The notes beneath the pieces are model-generated. The model was not told where the DNA came from. It saw only the letters and a list, made by a program, of their open reading frames with translations, and ran no database searches. Positions 1-7,362 of a DNA stretch of 64,000 nucleotides are shown here, piece by piece (the first letter of the stretch is position 1; each line of letters starts with the position of its first letter). The translations under genes were made by a program, and so were the position numbers. The stretch is from CAYOKT01 sp964404605 (GTDB taxonomy: Bacteria; Electryoneota; Electryoneia; Electryoneales; Electryoneaceae), in contig CAYOKT010000001.1 in assembly GCA_964404605.1 (NCBI GenBank), positions 1-64,000 on the forward strand, in the 5' to 3' direction.

Positions 1-9
1 CGGCGCCGC

Positions 10-1578
10 TCAGACCTCCTTCACCGCCTCGATGATCTCGAGGAACGCCTTCTTGCCGTCGTTGAAGAACATCAGGGTGTTATCGGCGGCGAAAAGGGGG
101 TTCGGGATGCCCGCGAAGCCCGGCGAGAGCGACCGCTTGATCACGATCGATGTCCTCGCCTTGTCCACGTTGATGATCGGCATTCCGGCGATGGGGGACT
201 TGGGGTCGGTGCGGGCGACCGGGTTGACGACATCGTTTGCGCCGATGACGATACAGACATCCACCGTGTCCATCGAGGCGTTGATCTCGTCCATCTCCTT
301 CAGCTTCTCGTAGGGTACGTTCGCCTCGGCGAGGAGGACGTTCATGTGCCCCGGCATACGGCCCGCCACCGGGTGAATGGCGAATTCCACCTCCGATCCG
401 AACTTCGACTCGAGCAGGTTCGCCAGGTCACGCACCGCGTGCTGCGCCTGCGAGGCGGCCATCCCGTATCCCGGCACGATCACCACCCGCTCGGCGGTCT
501 CGAGCATCATCGCGATCTCCTCGGCGGAGGTCTTCTTGACCGTCTTGTAGATCTCCTCCGCGTCCGGGGTGTCGGCGGTCGGCCCGAGGGTGCCGAAGAG
601 CACGTTGGTCAGCGACCGGTTCATCGCCTTGCACATGATGTTCGTCAGGATGACACCGGAAGCGCCGACCAGCGAGCCGGCGATGATGAGCACGTTGTTG
701 TTGATCACGAAGCCGGTGGCCGCGGCCGCCAGGCCGGAGTAGCTGTTCAACAGCGCGATCACCACCGGCATGTCCGCCCCGCCGATGGAGAGGGTGAGCA
801 GCACGCCGAGGACGCCGGAGACGCCGATCAGAATCCAGAAGAGCATCCGGTTCTCCGGGTGCATGACGAGCAGGACACCGATCAGGATGGCGACCACGGC
901 GACCAGCCACTTCAGCATGTTCATGCCGGGGAAGCGATCTTTCTTGTTGAGAAGGATCACCCCGATCAGTACGCCGCTGAGAATGAAGGCCCCGGAAAGG
1001 ATCCAACTGCCGCCGGCCAAGCCGGCGCTGATCCCGTACCAGGCCGCCCCGGCGATCACCAGCAGGCTGAAGCCGTACTTGATGATCTTCTGCCAGAGAT
1101 ACAGCTTCCAGCGCACCGCGAGAAACTCCGCCAGCTTCCCGAAGGCGACATAGGAGCCGAAGAAGGTCACGCTGCCGATGAGACCGGAGGCGACCGTGGC
1201 GATCTTCATCTGCAAATTGGCTTCGTGCATCCCGTGGGAGACGGCGGTGGTGGCCGCGACCAGCGCCGAGCCGGCGACCAGCACCGAGGCGCCGCCGCCG
1301 AAACCGTTGAACAGCCCGACCATCTCGGGCATCGAGGTCATCGCAACCCGCATCGCCGTGATCGCGCCGATCACGGCGCCGATGGCGAAGCCGATGATGA
1401 TGTACTGGTAATCGAATCTTCCGCTGAGCAGCGTGACAAGAATAGCGATCGCCATGCCGAGCGCGCCCGCGGTGTTGCCGCGGACCGCCGTACGCGGATG
1501 AGCCATCCATTTCAGATCGTAGATGAACAGCACGGCCGCGATCACGTAGGCGATGTTGACGATTTGTGGGTTCAGCAT
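10..1578 (-). CDS. pntB: NAD(P) transhydrogenase subunit beta
   Basis: 522 aa, complete, ATG start. It is the membrane and NADP(H)-binding subunit of proton-translocating transhydrogenase, which transfers hydride between NADH and NADP+ using the proton gradient at the inner membrane. The first ~310 residues form a series of hydrophobic helices (domain dII). The C-terminal ~180 residues are the NADP-binding dIII domain, with the conserved VPGYGMAASQAQHAV, VAGRMPGHMNVLLAEANVPY and GANDVVNPVA stretches and the KRSLSPGFAGIPNPLF loop near the end. Length is as expected for the family. It is the last gene of pntA1-pntA2-pntB, about 40 bp after pntA2. Nothing looks damaged. Confidence 0.98.
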   Translation of the reverse strand: MLNPQIVNIAYVIAAVLFIYDLKWMAHPRTAVRGNTAGALGMAIAILVTLLSGRFDYQYIIIGFAIGAVIGAITAMRVAMTSMPEMVGLFNGFGGGASVLVAGSALVAATTAVSHGMHEANLQMKIATVASGLIGSVTFFGSYVAFGKLAEFLAVRWKLYLWQKIIKYGFSLLVIAGAAWYGISAGLAGGSWILSGAFILSGVLIGVILLNKKDRFPGMNMLKWLVAVVAILIGVLLVMHPENRMLFWILIGVSGVLGVLLTLSIGGADMPVVIALLNSYSGLAAAATGFVINNNVLIIAGSLVGASGVILTNIMCKAMNRSLTNVLFGTLGPTADTPDAEEIYKTVKKTSAEEIAMMLETAERVVIVPGYGMAASQAQHAVRDLANLLESKFGSEVEFAIHPVAGRMPGHMNVLLAEANVPYEKLKEMDEINASMDTVDVCIVIGANDVVNPVARTDPKSPIAGMPIINVDKARTSIVIKRSLSPGFAGIPNPLFAADNTLMFFNDGKKAFLEIIEAVKEV

Positions 1579-1618
1579 CGTTCGCCCTGTCAGGTTAGAG
1601 GTCGGATCCGACCGTGGT

Positions 1619-1902
<284 letters not shown>

Positions 1903-1903
<1 letters not shown>

Positions 1904-3078
1904 CACGACTCCTTTCCGCCTTCGGCGGCGGCAAGTAGTTCCTTGACTTTTTCGTTGACCACCTCGCCGTCCTTCGTGAGGAGGGTGTCGCGGACGATTT
2001 CATCCTCCAGGTCCACGTTCAGCTTGCCCTCCTTGTCGACCATGTTCAGCAGGAAGGTGGTGATGTTGCGTGCGTACATCTGGCTGGCGTGGAAGGGGAC
2101 GCTCGAGGGGATGTTCTCCGGCCCGGCGATGGTGACATCGTGCGCCGTGATCGTCTCGCCCCGCCGGGTGAGTTCGCAGTTGCCTCCGCGCTCGGCGGCG
2201 AGGTCGATGATCACCGAACCCGGGTGCATTCCTTTCACCATCTCCTCGGTGACGAGGATCGGGGCCTTCTTGCCCGGGACCGCCGCGGTGGTGATGACGA
2301 CATCGCTCTCGGCGACGACGCGCAGCATCATCTCGCGCTGCTTGCGGTAGAACTCCTCGCCGAGCTCCTTCGCGTACCCGCCGGCGTCCTGGGCTTCGGT
2401 GGTTTCCAGCTCGAGCTCGACGAATTTCCCGCCCAGGCTCTCGACCTGTTCCTTCACCGCCGGGCGGACATCATAGGCGTGGACGACCGCCCCCAGCCGT
2501 TTCGCGGTGGCGATCGCCTGCAGTCCGGCGACACCCGCGCCGAGGATGAACACCTTCGCCGGGGTGATGGTCCCGGCGGCGGTCATCATCATCGGGAACA
2601 TCTTCGGGAGGAGCATCGCCGCCTCGAGGACCGCCCTGTACCCGGCGATGGAGGCCATCGAGGAGAGAACGTCCATGCTCTGCGCGCGCGTGATCCGGGG
2701 GATCAGCTCCAGCGAGAAGGCGAGGGCTTTCCGGTCCGCCACCTTGGCGACCTCGCCCGGTTCGCTGAGCGGATCGGCCATCCCGATCACCATCTGTCCC
2801 TCGCGCAGCAAGGGATAATCCTCGCCGCCGGTCTTCAGGTTCGCGCCGAGTGTGCGGACCATGAAGAGGATATCGGCGGCCTTGAACACCTCCTCCCGGC
2901 CGGGTGCGATCTTCGCTCCCTTCGCCTCGTAGGCGGCGTCCGTCAGTCCCGCATTCATCCCGGCGCCGGCTTCGATGATGACGTCGAAGCCCTTCTTCGT
3001 CAACGCCGGAATACCGTCCGGGATGAGCGCCACCCTGCGCTCGCCCGGATAGGTCTCCCTGGGAACACCGATTGTCAT
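1903..3078 (-). CDS. pntA: NAD(P) transhydrogenase subunit alpha, part 1 (NAD-binding)
   Basis: 391 aa soluble NAD(H)-binding dI domain of proton-translocating transhydrogenase. The start MTIGVPRE at 3078 fits the family and has a GGGAGA ribosome site; a longer upstream frame exists but has no family support and would begin upstream of the predicted transcript start. Visible motifs are the RDQ-loop region PRITRAQSMDVLSSMASIAG, the nucleotide fold VFILGAGVAGLQAIATAKRLG followed by AYDVRPAVKEQ, and the HPGSVIIDLAAERGGNCE stretch. It lies first in the operon, downstream of a TTGACG-N17-TATATT promoter and a GC-rich leader hairpin. No helices for dII are present here because they are encoded by pntA2 and pntB. 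Confidence 0.97.
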
Positions 3079-3134
3079 GGAATCTCCCTGCGACGTGTTT
3101 GTGGCCGCGGTGCTGCGTTGTCTCGGAAAACAGC

Positions 3135-3154
3135 GAGGAGGCCAAAGCCTCCTC
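3135..3154 (-). promoter_or_regulatory. Leader hairpin upstream of pntA
   Basis: A perfect 8-bp inverted repeat (GAGGAGGC/GCCTCCTC, four-base loop) lies in the predicted pntA leader. On the transcribed strand it is followed after three bases by a short TTTT run. It could act as an attenuator or weak terminator, or simply stabilise the 5' end. There is no recognisable metabolite riboswitch around it. Confidence 0.4.
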
Positions 3155-3201
3155 CTCCGAACCGGTCGCTCCACGCCGTCGAAGCACGTGGAATTGCGCG
3201 G

Positions 3202-3230
3202 AATATAGGGGCGGGGATTCACCACGTCAA
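3202..3230 (-). promoter_or_regulatory. sigma-70 promoter of the pnt operon
   Basis: On the minus strand, TTGACG (3230-3225) and TATATT (3207-3202) are separated by exactly 17 bases. Five of six positions match at each box. Transcription should start near 3195, giving a leader of about 117 nt before the pntA ATG at 3078. Seen directly; activity is inferred. Confidence 0.8.
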
Positions 3231-3471
3231 CCGTTGGAGAGAGGGCTTCGCCTCGCCTAAGTTTCCGCCCCGTCTTCCCTGGGCATCGACCCCGGAGGTT
3301 TCCTGCAAAAGTGTAGGGTTTTTATGAAGTTGTAATTATAGTCCCCGGGTGATGCCGCGGCCCCGGCCGGTCCGGATGAGGCTCCGGCTTGCATCGGTCG
3401 TCCCCTGTTGCAGGAAGGAAAAGAGCGAGCGCGAGGAGGAGAAGTCCCGGGCGGTGGAAGAAGGGGGGAGT

Positions 3472-3519
3472 TTATTCGGCGATGGTGGTGAAGCGGACTT
3501 CCACACTCTGGACCTCGCT
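3472..3519 (-). CDS. C-terminal fragment of a protein cut by the scaffold gap
   Basis: Sixteen codons read on the minus strand from the gap edge to a TAA at 3472. The tail reads SEVQSVEVRFTTIAE. With the placeholder gap length it is not in frame with the barrel gene on the other side. It is either the end of a separate downstream gene hidden in the gap, or the true C-terminus of the barrel protein if the real gap length shifts the frame. The fragment is too short to identify. Confidence 0.35.
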   Translation of the reverse strand, partial: SEVQSVEVRFTTIAE

Positions 3520-3619
3520 NNNNNNNNNNNNNNNNNNNNNNNNNNNNNNNNNNNNNNNNNNNNNNNNNNNNNNNNNNNNNNNNNNNNNNNNNNNNNNNNN
3601 NNNNNNNNNNNNNNNNNNN
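3520..3619. other. Scaffold gap (100 N)
   Basis: Exactly 100 undetermined bases, the usual placeholder for a gap of unknown length. No repeat is visible at its flanks. It removes the 3' end of the barrel-protein gene and possibly the start of another gene. Confidence 0.99.
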
Positions 3620-4691
3620 AGAACCAGAAGTGCAGTTGAACTTCGCCGATGAGATACTCCCTGTCGGGCGAGTGGTTCCATTCCACCGCCGGGGTGAGTG
3701 CGAGGTATCCCCGGGGGACCAGGTCCGCCGCGAGGCGAGCCCGCTGGTAATGCCCGGTTTTCAGGTCGATGTCCGGGTCGTAATAATCGTAGGTCGCCGT
3801 GGTGTAGACACCCTGTCGCAGGCGGAACCGGAGCAGGGTCGTCGAGACGATCGAGGTGTTGTCCTCGAGGATGGCGTCGGATTCGCCCATCAGGGTGAAG
3901 CGTCCCCGGTTCACGCCCCAGAATCCCCCGGCGTACCGCAGGTTTGGACCGTTCACACCGCCCAGCTCCGCGTAGCGATACCCGCCGCCGAGGGTCCAGT
4001 TCATCCCGCCGAGGGTGAACCGCCGGGCGGCGCGCGCCGCCACGGCCTTCCCCCGGTTGACATCCACGACGTTCAGCACCGCGCCGTTGGTCACCGACAG
4101 GGTGAAATCCCACCCCTCGGGGGAGAAACCGGCTTCGACGCCGTCCTCGTAGCCCCCGGCGCCGGACTCCCCGCCGTAGCCGAGGAAGCGGCGGGTGAAG
4201 GTCTTGTGATCCGCGAAGCGCCAGCCGAAGGTCGGCACGAAGCGCCCCGCGCGCAGGAAGCTCTCTCCGGGCAGCCTCCGCAGGAGGATGAACGCCTCGT
4301 AATTCCGGGACAGCCCCTTGTCGAAGTAGACCATCGTCTTGTCGTTGGGCTGGATCGCGAGGTAGATGTCCCCCTGCATGGTGATGAAGCTGTTCGTGCC
4401 GTCATCGGCCGAGTAATACAGGGTGCGGGCGTCGGCGCCGATCTGGATGTTGTCGCTGACCATCGGCTGAATCCGCTCGATCTCGTCGAATTCGAGCGTG
4501 GTCCAGGGGAGGTCCGTGAAGCTGACGAACCGGGCGCCGTACAGGGTGCGCATCCCGGCTCCGCCGGGGTTTTGGTGGCAGCGCCCGCAGGACTGGTTGT
4601 ACCGCGCCGCGTATTCCGGCGTGGCGCCGATGGGGGGCGCGAACAACAGGGCGGCGGCCAGTCCGAGGGCCGGCAACAGGGTACGGACCAT
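3620..4691 (-). CDS. Monoheme c-type outer-membrane barrel protein (3' end in gap)
   Basis: About 357 residues are visible from ATG 4691 (GGAG box five bases upstream) to the gap edge. The N-terminus is a Sec signal peptide (hydrophobic residues 4-23). A single c-type heme motif follows, CGRCH at residues 35-39, in the context QSCGRCHQNPGGAGMRTLYG. The rest consists of alternating short strands rich in Tyr, Phe, Gly and Arg, as in a porin-like beta-barrel, and the last visible residues EVQLHFWF look like a terminal barrel strand. It is therefore probably a secreted outer-membrane barrel carrying one covalent heme near the periplasmic or surface end. Substrate is unknown; electron transfer across the outer membrane or redox-gated transport are guesses. 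Proteins with a CxxCHxNPxGGG start followed by a barrel occur in several environmental diderm lineages. No cytochrome partner gene is seen nearby. Confidence 0.7.
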
Positions 4692-4900
4692 GCTATCTCC
4701 GGTCTGGGTGGACAGGGGGACTTGGAAGAGGAGTGCGAAAAAGTAGGTACAACCTGGAGGGTTCGCAAAGCGGTTTCCGCCCGCGAGGGGAAAAGCCGTC
4801 TTCAAGGTCTGCCTGCCGGACGGAGGGTTAAGCGGTTCTGCGGGGGGTGTCCCGGATTCTGCCACTGCTTCCCGGTGTCGTATCCGGGGTTAATACACGA

Positions 4901-4926
4901 CGCCCCCCGAACGAGTTCGGGGGGCG
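4901..4926. repeat. 11-bp perfect hairpin, terminator-like
   Basis: CGCCCCCCGAA, a CGAG loop and the exact reverse complement. No T-run follows on either strand, so it is not a textbook intrinsic terminator. It lies upstream of two divergently transcribed genes rather than between convergent ones, so its role is unclear. Confidence 0.5.
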
Positions 4927-5012
4927 GTGAATCCCTTCACTGCTTCGAGTCGGCGCCATACGCCGGAGCCGGTTCAACGCATGGCCTTCGCCAATCCCTC
5001 GTCAGTGTTGGG

Positions 5013-5055
5013 ATTGACCGAGAATCAGGGTAGGATGGTTCGTGTTTCGGTCAAT
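5013..5055. repeat. 9-bp inverted repeat with 25-base spacer
   Basis: ATTGACCGA at 5013-5021 and its exact reverse complement at 5047-5055. The spacing is long for a simple hairpin; it could be an operator for a dimeric regulator or part of a larger fold. Function is not known. Confidence 0.4.
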
Positions 5056-5316
5056 GGGTCACACTGAACGTGAACGGATCTTTGTGCAAACCGGTATCCG
5101 GCGTCAAATAGGGCAAGCGGGGTGCCAGTTCATCGTCAGGGGAAGTAACCTTTTGAAAAATTAGCAATTCAAGCTCGTTTGCCCGCGAATGGTACGTCCC
5201 GGTTTTGTATCGAAACGCTACCCGCTTGAGCCGTCGCGTTGCGGAATGCTACTGTTGCGGAATCGAGGGCGGCATCTTCATGATTCTCGCCTGGCGGCTC
5301 AGTTCCCGTTTCCCGG

Positions 5317-5345
5317 TTGACCTTTTCCCTGCAGGGTCGTATACT
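5317..5345 (+). promoter_or_regulatory. sigma-70 promoter of yicC-gmk-rpoZ-coaBC
   Basis: TTGACC and TATACT separated by 17 bases. Predicted transcription start near 5352 lies downstream of the ATG at 5348 and upstream of the ATG at 5372, which supports 5372 as the yicC start codon. Confidence 0.8.
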
Positions 5346-5371
5346 GCATGGCTTTCCAAGGAGTCGACAGG

Positions 5372-6247
5372 ATGATTGCCAGTCTGACCGGGTTCGGCCG
5401 CGCGGAAGTGAGTGCCGAGGGAATCAGTTACAGCGTGGAAATCCGCGCGGTGAACAACCGGTTTCTCGAAGTCTCGGTGCGTCTGCCGCGCAGCCTCGCA
5501 CCCTTCGAACAGGAGTTTCAAAAGCGGATACGGCAGCGTGCGCGGCGCGGGAAAATCAGCCTGTTCATCCAGGAGACCCGTGAATCGCAACGCCTGAGCC
5601 GGCTCTCCTTCGACCCCGAAGGCGTACAACGCCTCGTCGAAGGCCTGCGCAGCCTGGCGGAGGAGAGCGGCCTGAAGGATGACCTCTCCCTGTCGAACCT
5701 GATCCCGATCCTCGACCTGCTTTTGCCGGATGAGAAGGACGAGGTCCGGCAGCAGAGGCTCGCGCTCGCCCTTCAGGGGCTGGACGCCGCCCTGGACGAG
5801 CTGGAGCGGATGCGCGCGGAGGAGGGGGCGAACCTCGAGGAGGATTTCCGCCGCCGGCTTGCGACCCTCGCCGGCCTGGTCGACCGGATCGAGAACAAAT
5901 CCGCCGAACATCGTGACAGCCTGCTGGAGAAGATGAGGGAGCGGATCGGGCGGTATGTGCCGGGGGAGGTCGACGAGGGGCGGCTGGAGCAGGAGGTGGC
6001 CTACCTGGTGGACAAGCTGGACATCACCGAGGAGACCGTCCGCCTGCGCAGCCACCTCGACCTCTTCACCGCCGCGCTCGAATCGGGCGATGATGTCGGC
6101 AAGAGGCTCAACTTCATCCTCCAGGAGATGAACCGCGAGGTGAACACCATCGGGTCGAAGTCGGCGTCCGGCGAGGTCAGCGCGTGGGTCGTGCAGGCGA
6201 AGGAAGAGCTGGAAAAAATACGCGAACAGGTGCAGAATGTCGCCTGA
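5372..6247 (+). CDS. yicC: YicC family endoribonuclease
   Basis: 291 aa, the usual family length. The protein starts MIASLTGFGRAE, the conserved YicC N-terminus, then EIRAVNNRFLEVSVRLP. The C-terminal domain (DUF1732) carries RLNFILQEMNREVNTIGSKS and ends in a helical EELEKIREQVQN tail. YicC proteins are conserved stationary-phase or stress proteins for which endoribonuclease activity has been reported. The ATG at 5372 has an AAGGAG box eight bases upstream, whereas the ATG at 5348 precedes the predicted transcript start. The stop overlaps the start of gmk by 11 bases. The yicC-gmk-rpoZ-coaBC order is a common bacterial arrangement. Confidence 0.95.
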   Translation: MIASLTGFGRAEVSAEGISYSVEIRAVNNRFLEVSVRLPRSLAPFEQEFQKRIRQRARRGKISLFIQETRESQRLSRLSFDPEGVQRLVEGLRSLAEESGLKDDLSLSNLIPILDLLLPDEKDEVRQQRLALALQGLDAALDELERMRAEEGANLEEDFRRRLATLAGLVDRIENKSAEHRDSLLEKMRERIGRYVPGEVDEGRLEQEVAYLVDKLDITEETVRLRSHLDLFTAALESGDDVGKRLNFILQEMNREVNTIGSKSASGEVSAWVVQAKEELEKIREQVQNVA

Positions 6248-6887
6248 GACGAGCGAGACGGGGGAATCGGGCGCGGAGGCGGGCGGCCGGCGGGGCCGCG
6301 CGATCGTGTTCGCCGCTCCCTCGGGGGCCGGGAAGACGACCATCATCCACCGGATACGGGAGATCTTCCCGCAACTCGTCTTTTCGGTCTCGGCGACGAC
6401 CCGGCCCCGGCGGAATGGGGAGCGGGACGGCGTCGATTATGATTTCATCAGCCGCGAGGAGTTCCTCGCGGGCATCGAGGCGGGAGACTTCATCGAGCAC
6501 GAGGAGGTGCATGGTCATCTCTACGGAACCCGCCGCTCGAGGGTGGAGCCGCTGCTCGACGAGGGGCGGGTGGTGGTGTTCGACCTGGATGTGCTCGGGG
6601 CTCTTACGGTGAAATCCTTGTACCCCTCGGCGTTGCTCATCTATATTGATGTTTTGTCCAAAGATACCCTTCGCCAACGGTTGGTGGACCGCGGCCGCGA
6701 GGATGACGCGGAAATCGAGCGCCGTCTGAAACGGTACGAGATGGAACATGCTTGCGCGGACCGCTTCGATGTCGTCGTGATCAATGACGACCTCGAGAAG
6801 ACCGTGGCGAAGATCACCGGGGTTATCCGCCGCTATCTCGAGAGCGGCACGCCGCCCAAAGGACGGGAGGTTGAACGTGGCACATGA
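6237..6887 (+). CDS. gmk: Guanylate kinase
   Basis: 216 aa. It phosphorylates GMP to GDP with ATP, a step in GTP and (p)ppGpp supply. A variable N-terminal ~20 residues precedes IVFAAPSGAGKTTI (P-loop, about residues 24-37). The GMP-binding region SVSATTRPRRNGERDGVDYDFIS follows, then FIEHEEVHGHLYGT and the lid-side RRLKRYEMEHA. It overlaps yicC at the 5' end and rpoZ at the 3' end, so translation is coupled. It is a complete and ordinary family member. Confidence 0.97.
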   Translation: MSPETSETGESGAEAGGRRGRAIVFAAPSGAGKTTIIHRIREIFPQLVFSVSATTRPRRNGERDGVDYDFISREEFLAGIEAGDFIEHEEVHGHLYGTRRSRVEPLLDEGRVVVFDLDVLGALTVKSLYPSALLIYIDVLSKDTLRQRLVDRGREDDAEIERRLKRYEMEHACADRFDVVVINDDLEKTVAKITGVIRRYLESGTPPKGREVERGT

Positions 6888-7362
6888 GATGTTTCTCGCC
6901 GAGGACTTCTTCGGCAAGGCGAAGAACATCTACGAAGCGATCATGATCCTCGCCAAGCGCTCCCGGGCGATCGGCGAGGAACAGCGCAAGGAGATGGACG
7001 CCTACCTGGCGCAGGTCGAGATGATGGAAAAATATTCGGAGGAGGAGGACGCCTCCATGGAGGAAGCGCCCCAACCGCACGAACCGGTCCTGCAGTTCGA
7101 AAAACCGACCATTCTCGCGCTCCGGGAGATGATTCTCGATAAGCTCGAGGTGATCCGGCCCGAAGAGCCGCCGGACGAAACGGCCGAAGCCGGTGGGGAA
7201 GAGCCCGGGGAGGAGATGGACATTTCCTCCGGCGTCGAGGAGGGGGCTTTTCCGGGGAAACTCGACTTGGATAAATCCGGCGGATCCGGCGGCGAAGCTG
7301 TCTTCCCGGGGAAGCTGGATATCGGCGGGGACGATGTCGAAACGCCCGATGAAGACAAATGA
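6877..7362 (+). CDS. rpoZ: RNA polymerase omega subunit, extended
   Basis: 161 aa from a GTG start (GGGAGG box six bases upstream); an ATG four codons later is an alternative. The first ~60 residues carry the omega core, with NIYEAIMILAKRSRAIGEEQ, which helps assemble beta-prime into RNA polymerase. The remaining ~100 residues are an acidic Glu/Asp/Gly/Pro-rich tail. A six-residue motif FPGKLD occurs twice in it (residues 125-130 and 143-148). Omega in E. coli is about 91 aa, so the tail is an extension. Position between gmk and coaBC is the classical rpoZ site, which supports the call despite the divergent tail. Confidence 0.85.
   Translation: MAHEMFLAEDFFGKAKNIYEAIMILAKRSRAIGEEQRKEMDAYLAQVEMMEKYSEEEDASMEEAPQPHEPVLQFEKPTILALREMILDKLEVIRPEEPPDETAEAGGEEPGEEMDISSGVEEGAFPGKLDLDKSGGSGGEAVFPGKLDIGGDDVETPDEDK

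Larger units (their letters stand above)
3079..3471 (-). other. pntA leader and upstream region
   Basis: 393 bases without a supported gene. The right part separates the gap-side fragment (stop at 3472) from the pntA promoter at 3202-3230. The left part is the pntA leader. I see the promoter and a leader hairpin (listed separately), and a lone TATAAT-like box on the minus strand (plus-strand attata at 3335-3340) without a convincing -35. Short frames through this stretch lack start codons or family character. Confidence 0.6.
4692..5371. other. Divergent intergenic region with inverted repeats
   Basis: 680 bases between the minus-strand barrel gene and yicC. No frame in it has a convincing start, ribosome site and protein character. 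It holds a perfect 11-bp GC-rich hairpin (4901-4926), a 9-bp inverted repeat with a 25-base loop (5013-5055), a stretch around 5090-5220 visibly richer in A and T than its surroundings, a direct repeat of GTTGCGGAAT near 5238 and 5254, and the sigma-70 promoter of yicC (5317-5345). No tRNA or known riboswitch was recognised. Confidence 0.7.

Noticed and set aside
3336..3471. Small secreted peptide on the minus strand (hydrophobic PGLLLLALALFLPA)
   Set aside because: The hydrophobic run has no start codon between the stop at 3472 and the run, so it cannot be initiated there.
4706..4770. sigma-70 promoter for the heme-barrel gene (TTGCGA-N17-TACTTT, minus strand)
   Set aside because: Only seven of twelve positions match, not enough to list.
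4901..4926. Bidirectional intrinsic terminator
   Set aside because: The stem is perfect but neither strand has a T-run, and the neighbouring genes diverge from it rather than converge on it.
4960..4995. tRNA-like T-arm (GGTTCAA)
   Set aside because: No acceptor stem, anticodon arm or D-arm can be built around it.
3630..5033. Long plus-strand frame opposite the heme-barrel gene
   Set aside because: It is a GC-driven shadow. Its product lacks family features, while the opposite strand shows a signal peptide, heme motif and barrel pattern.
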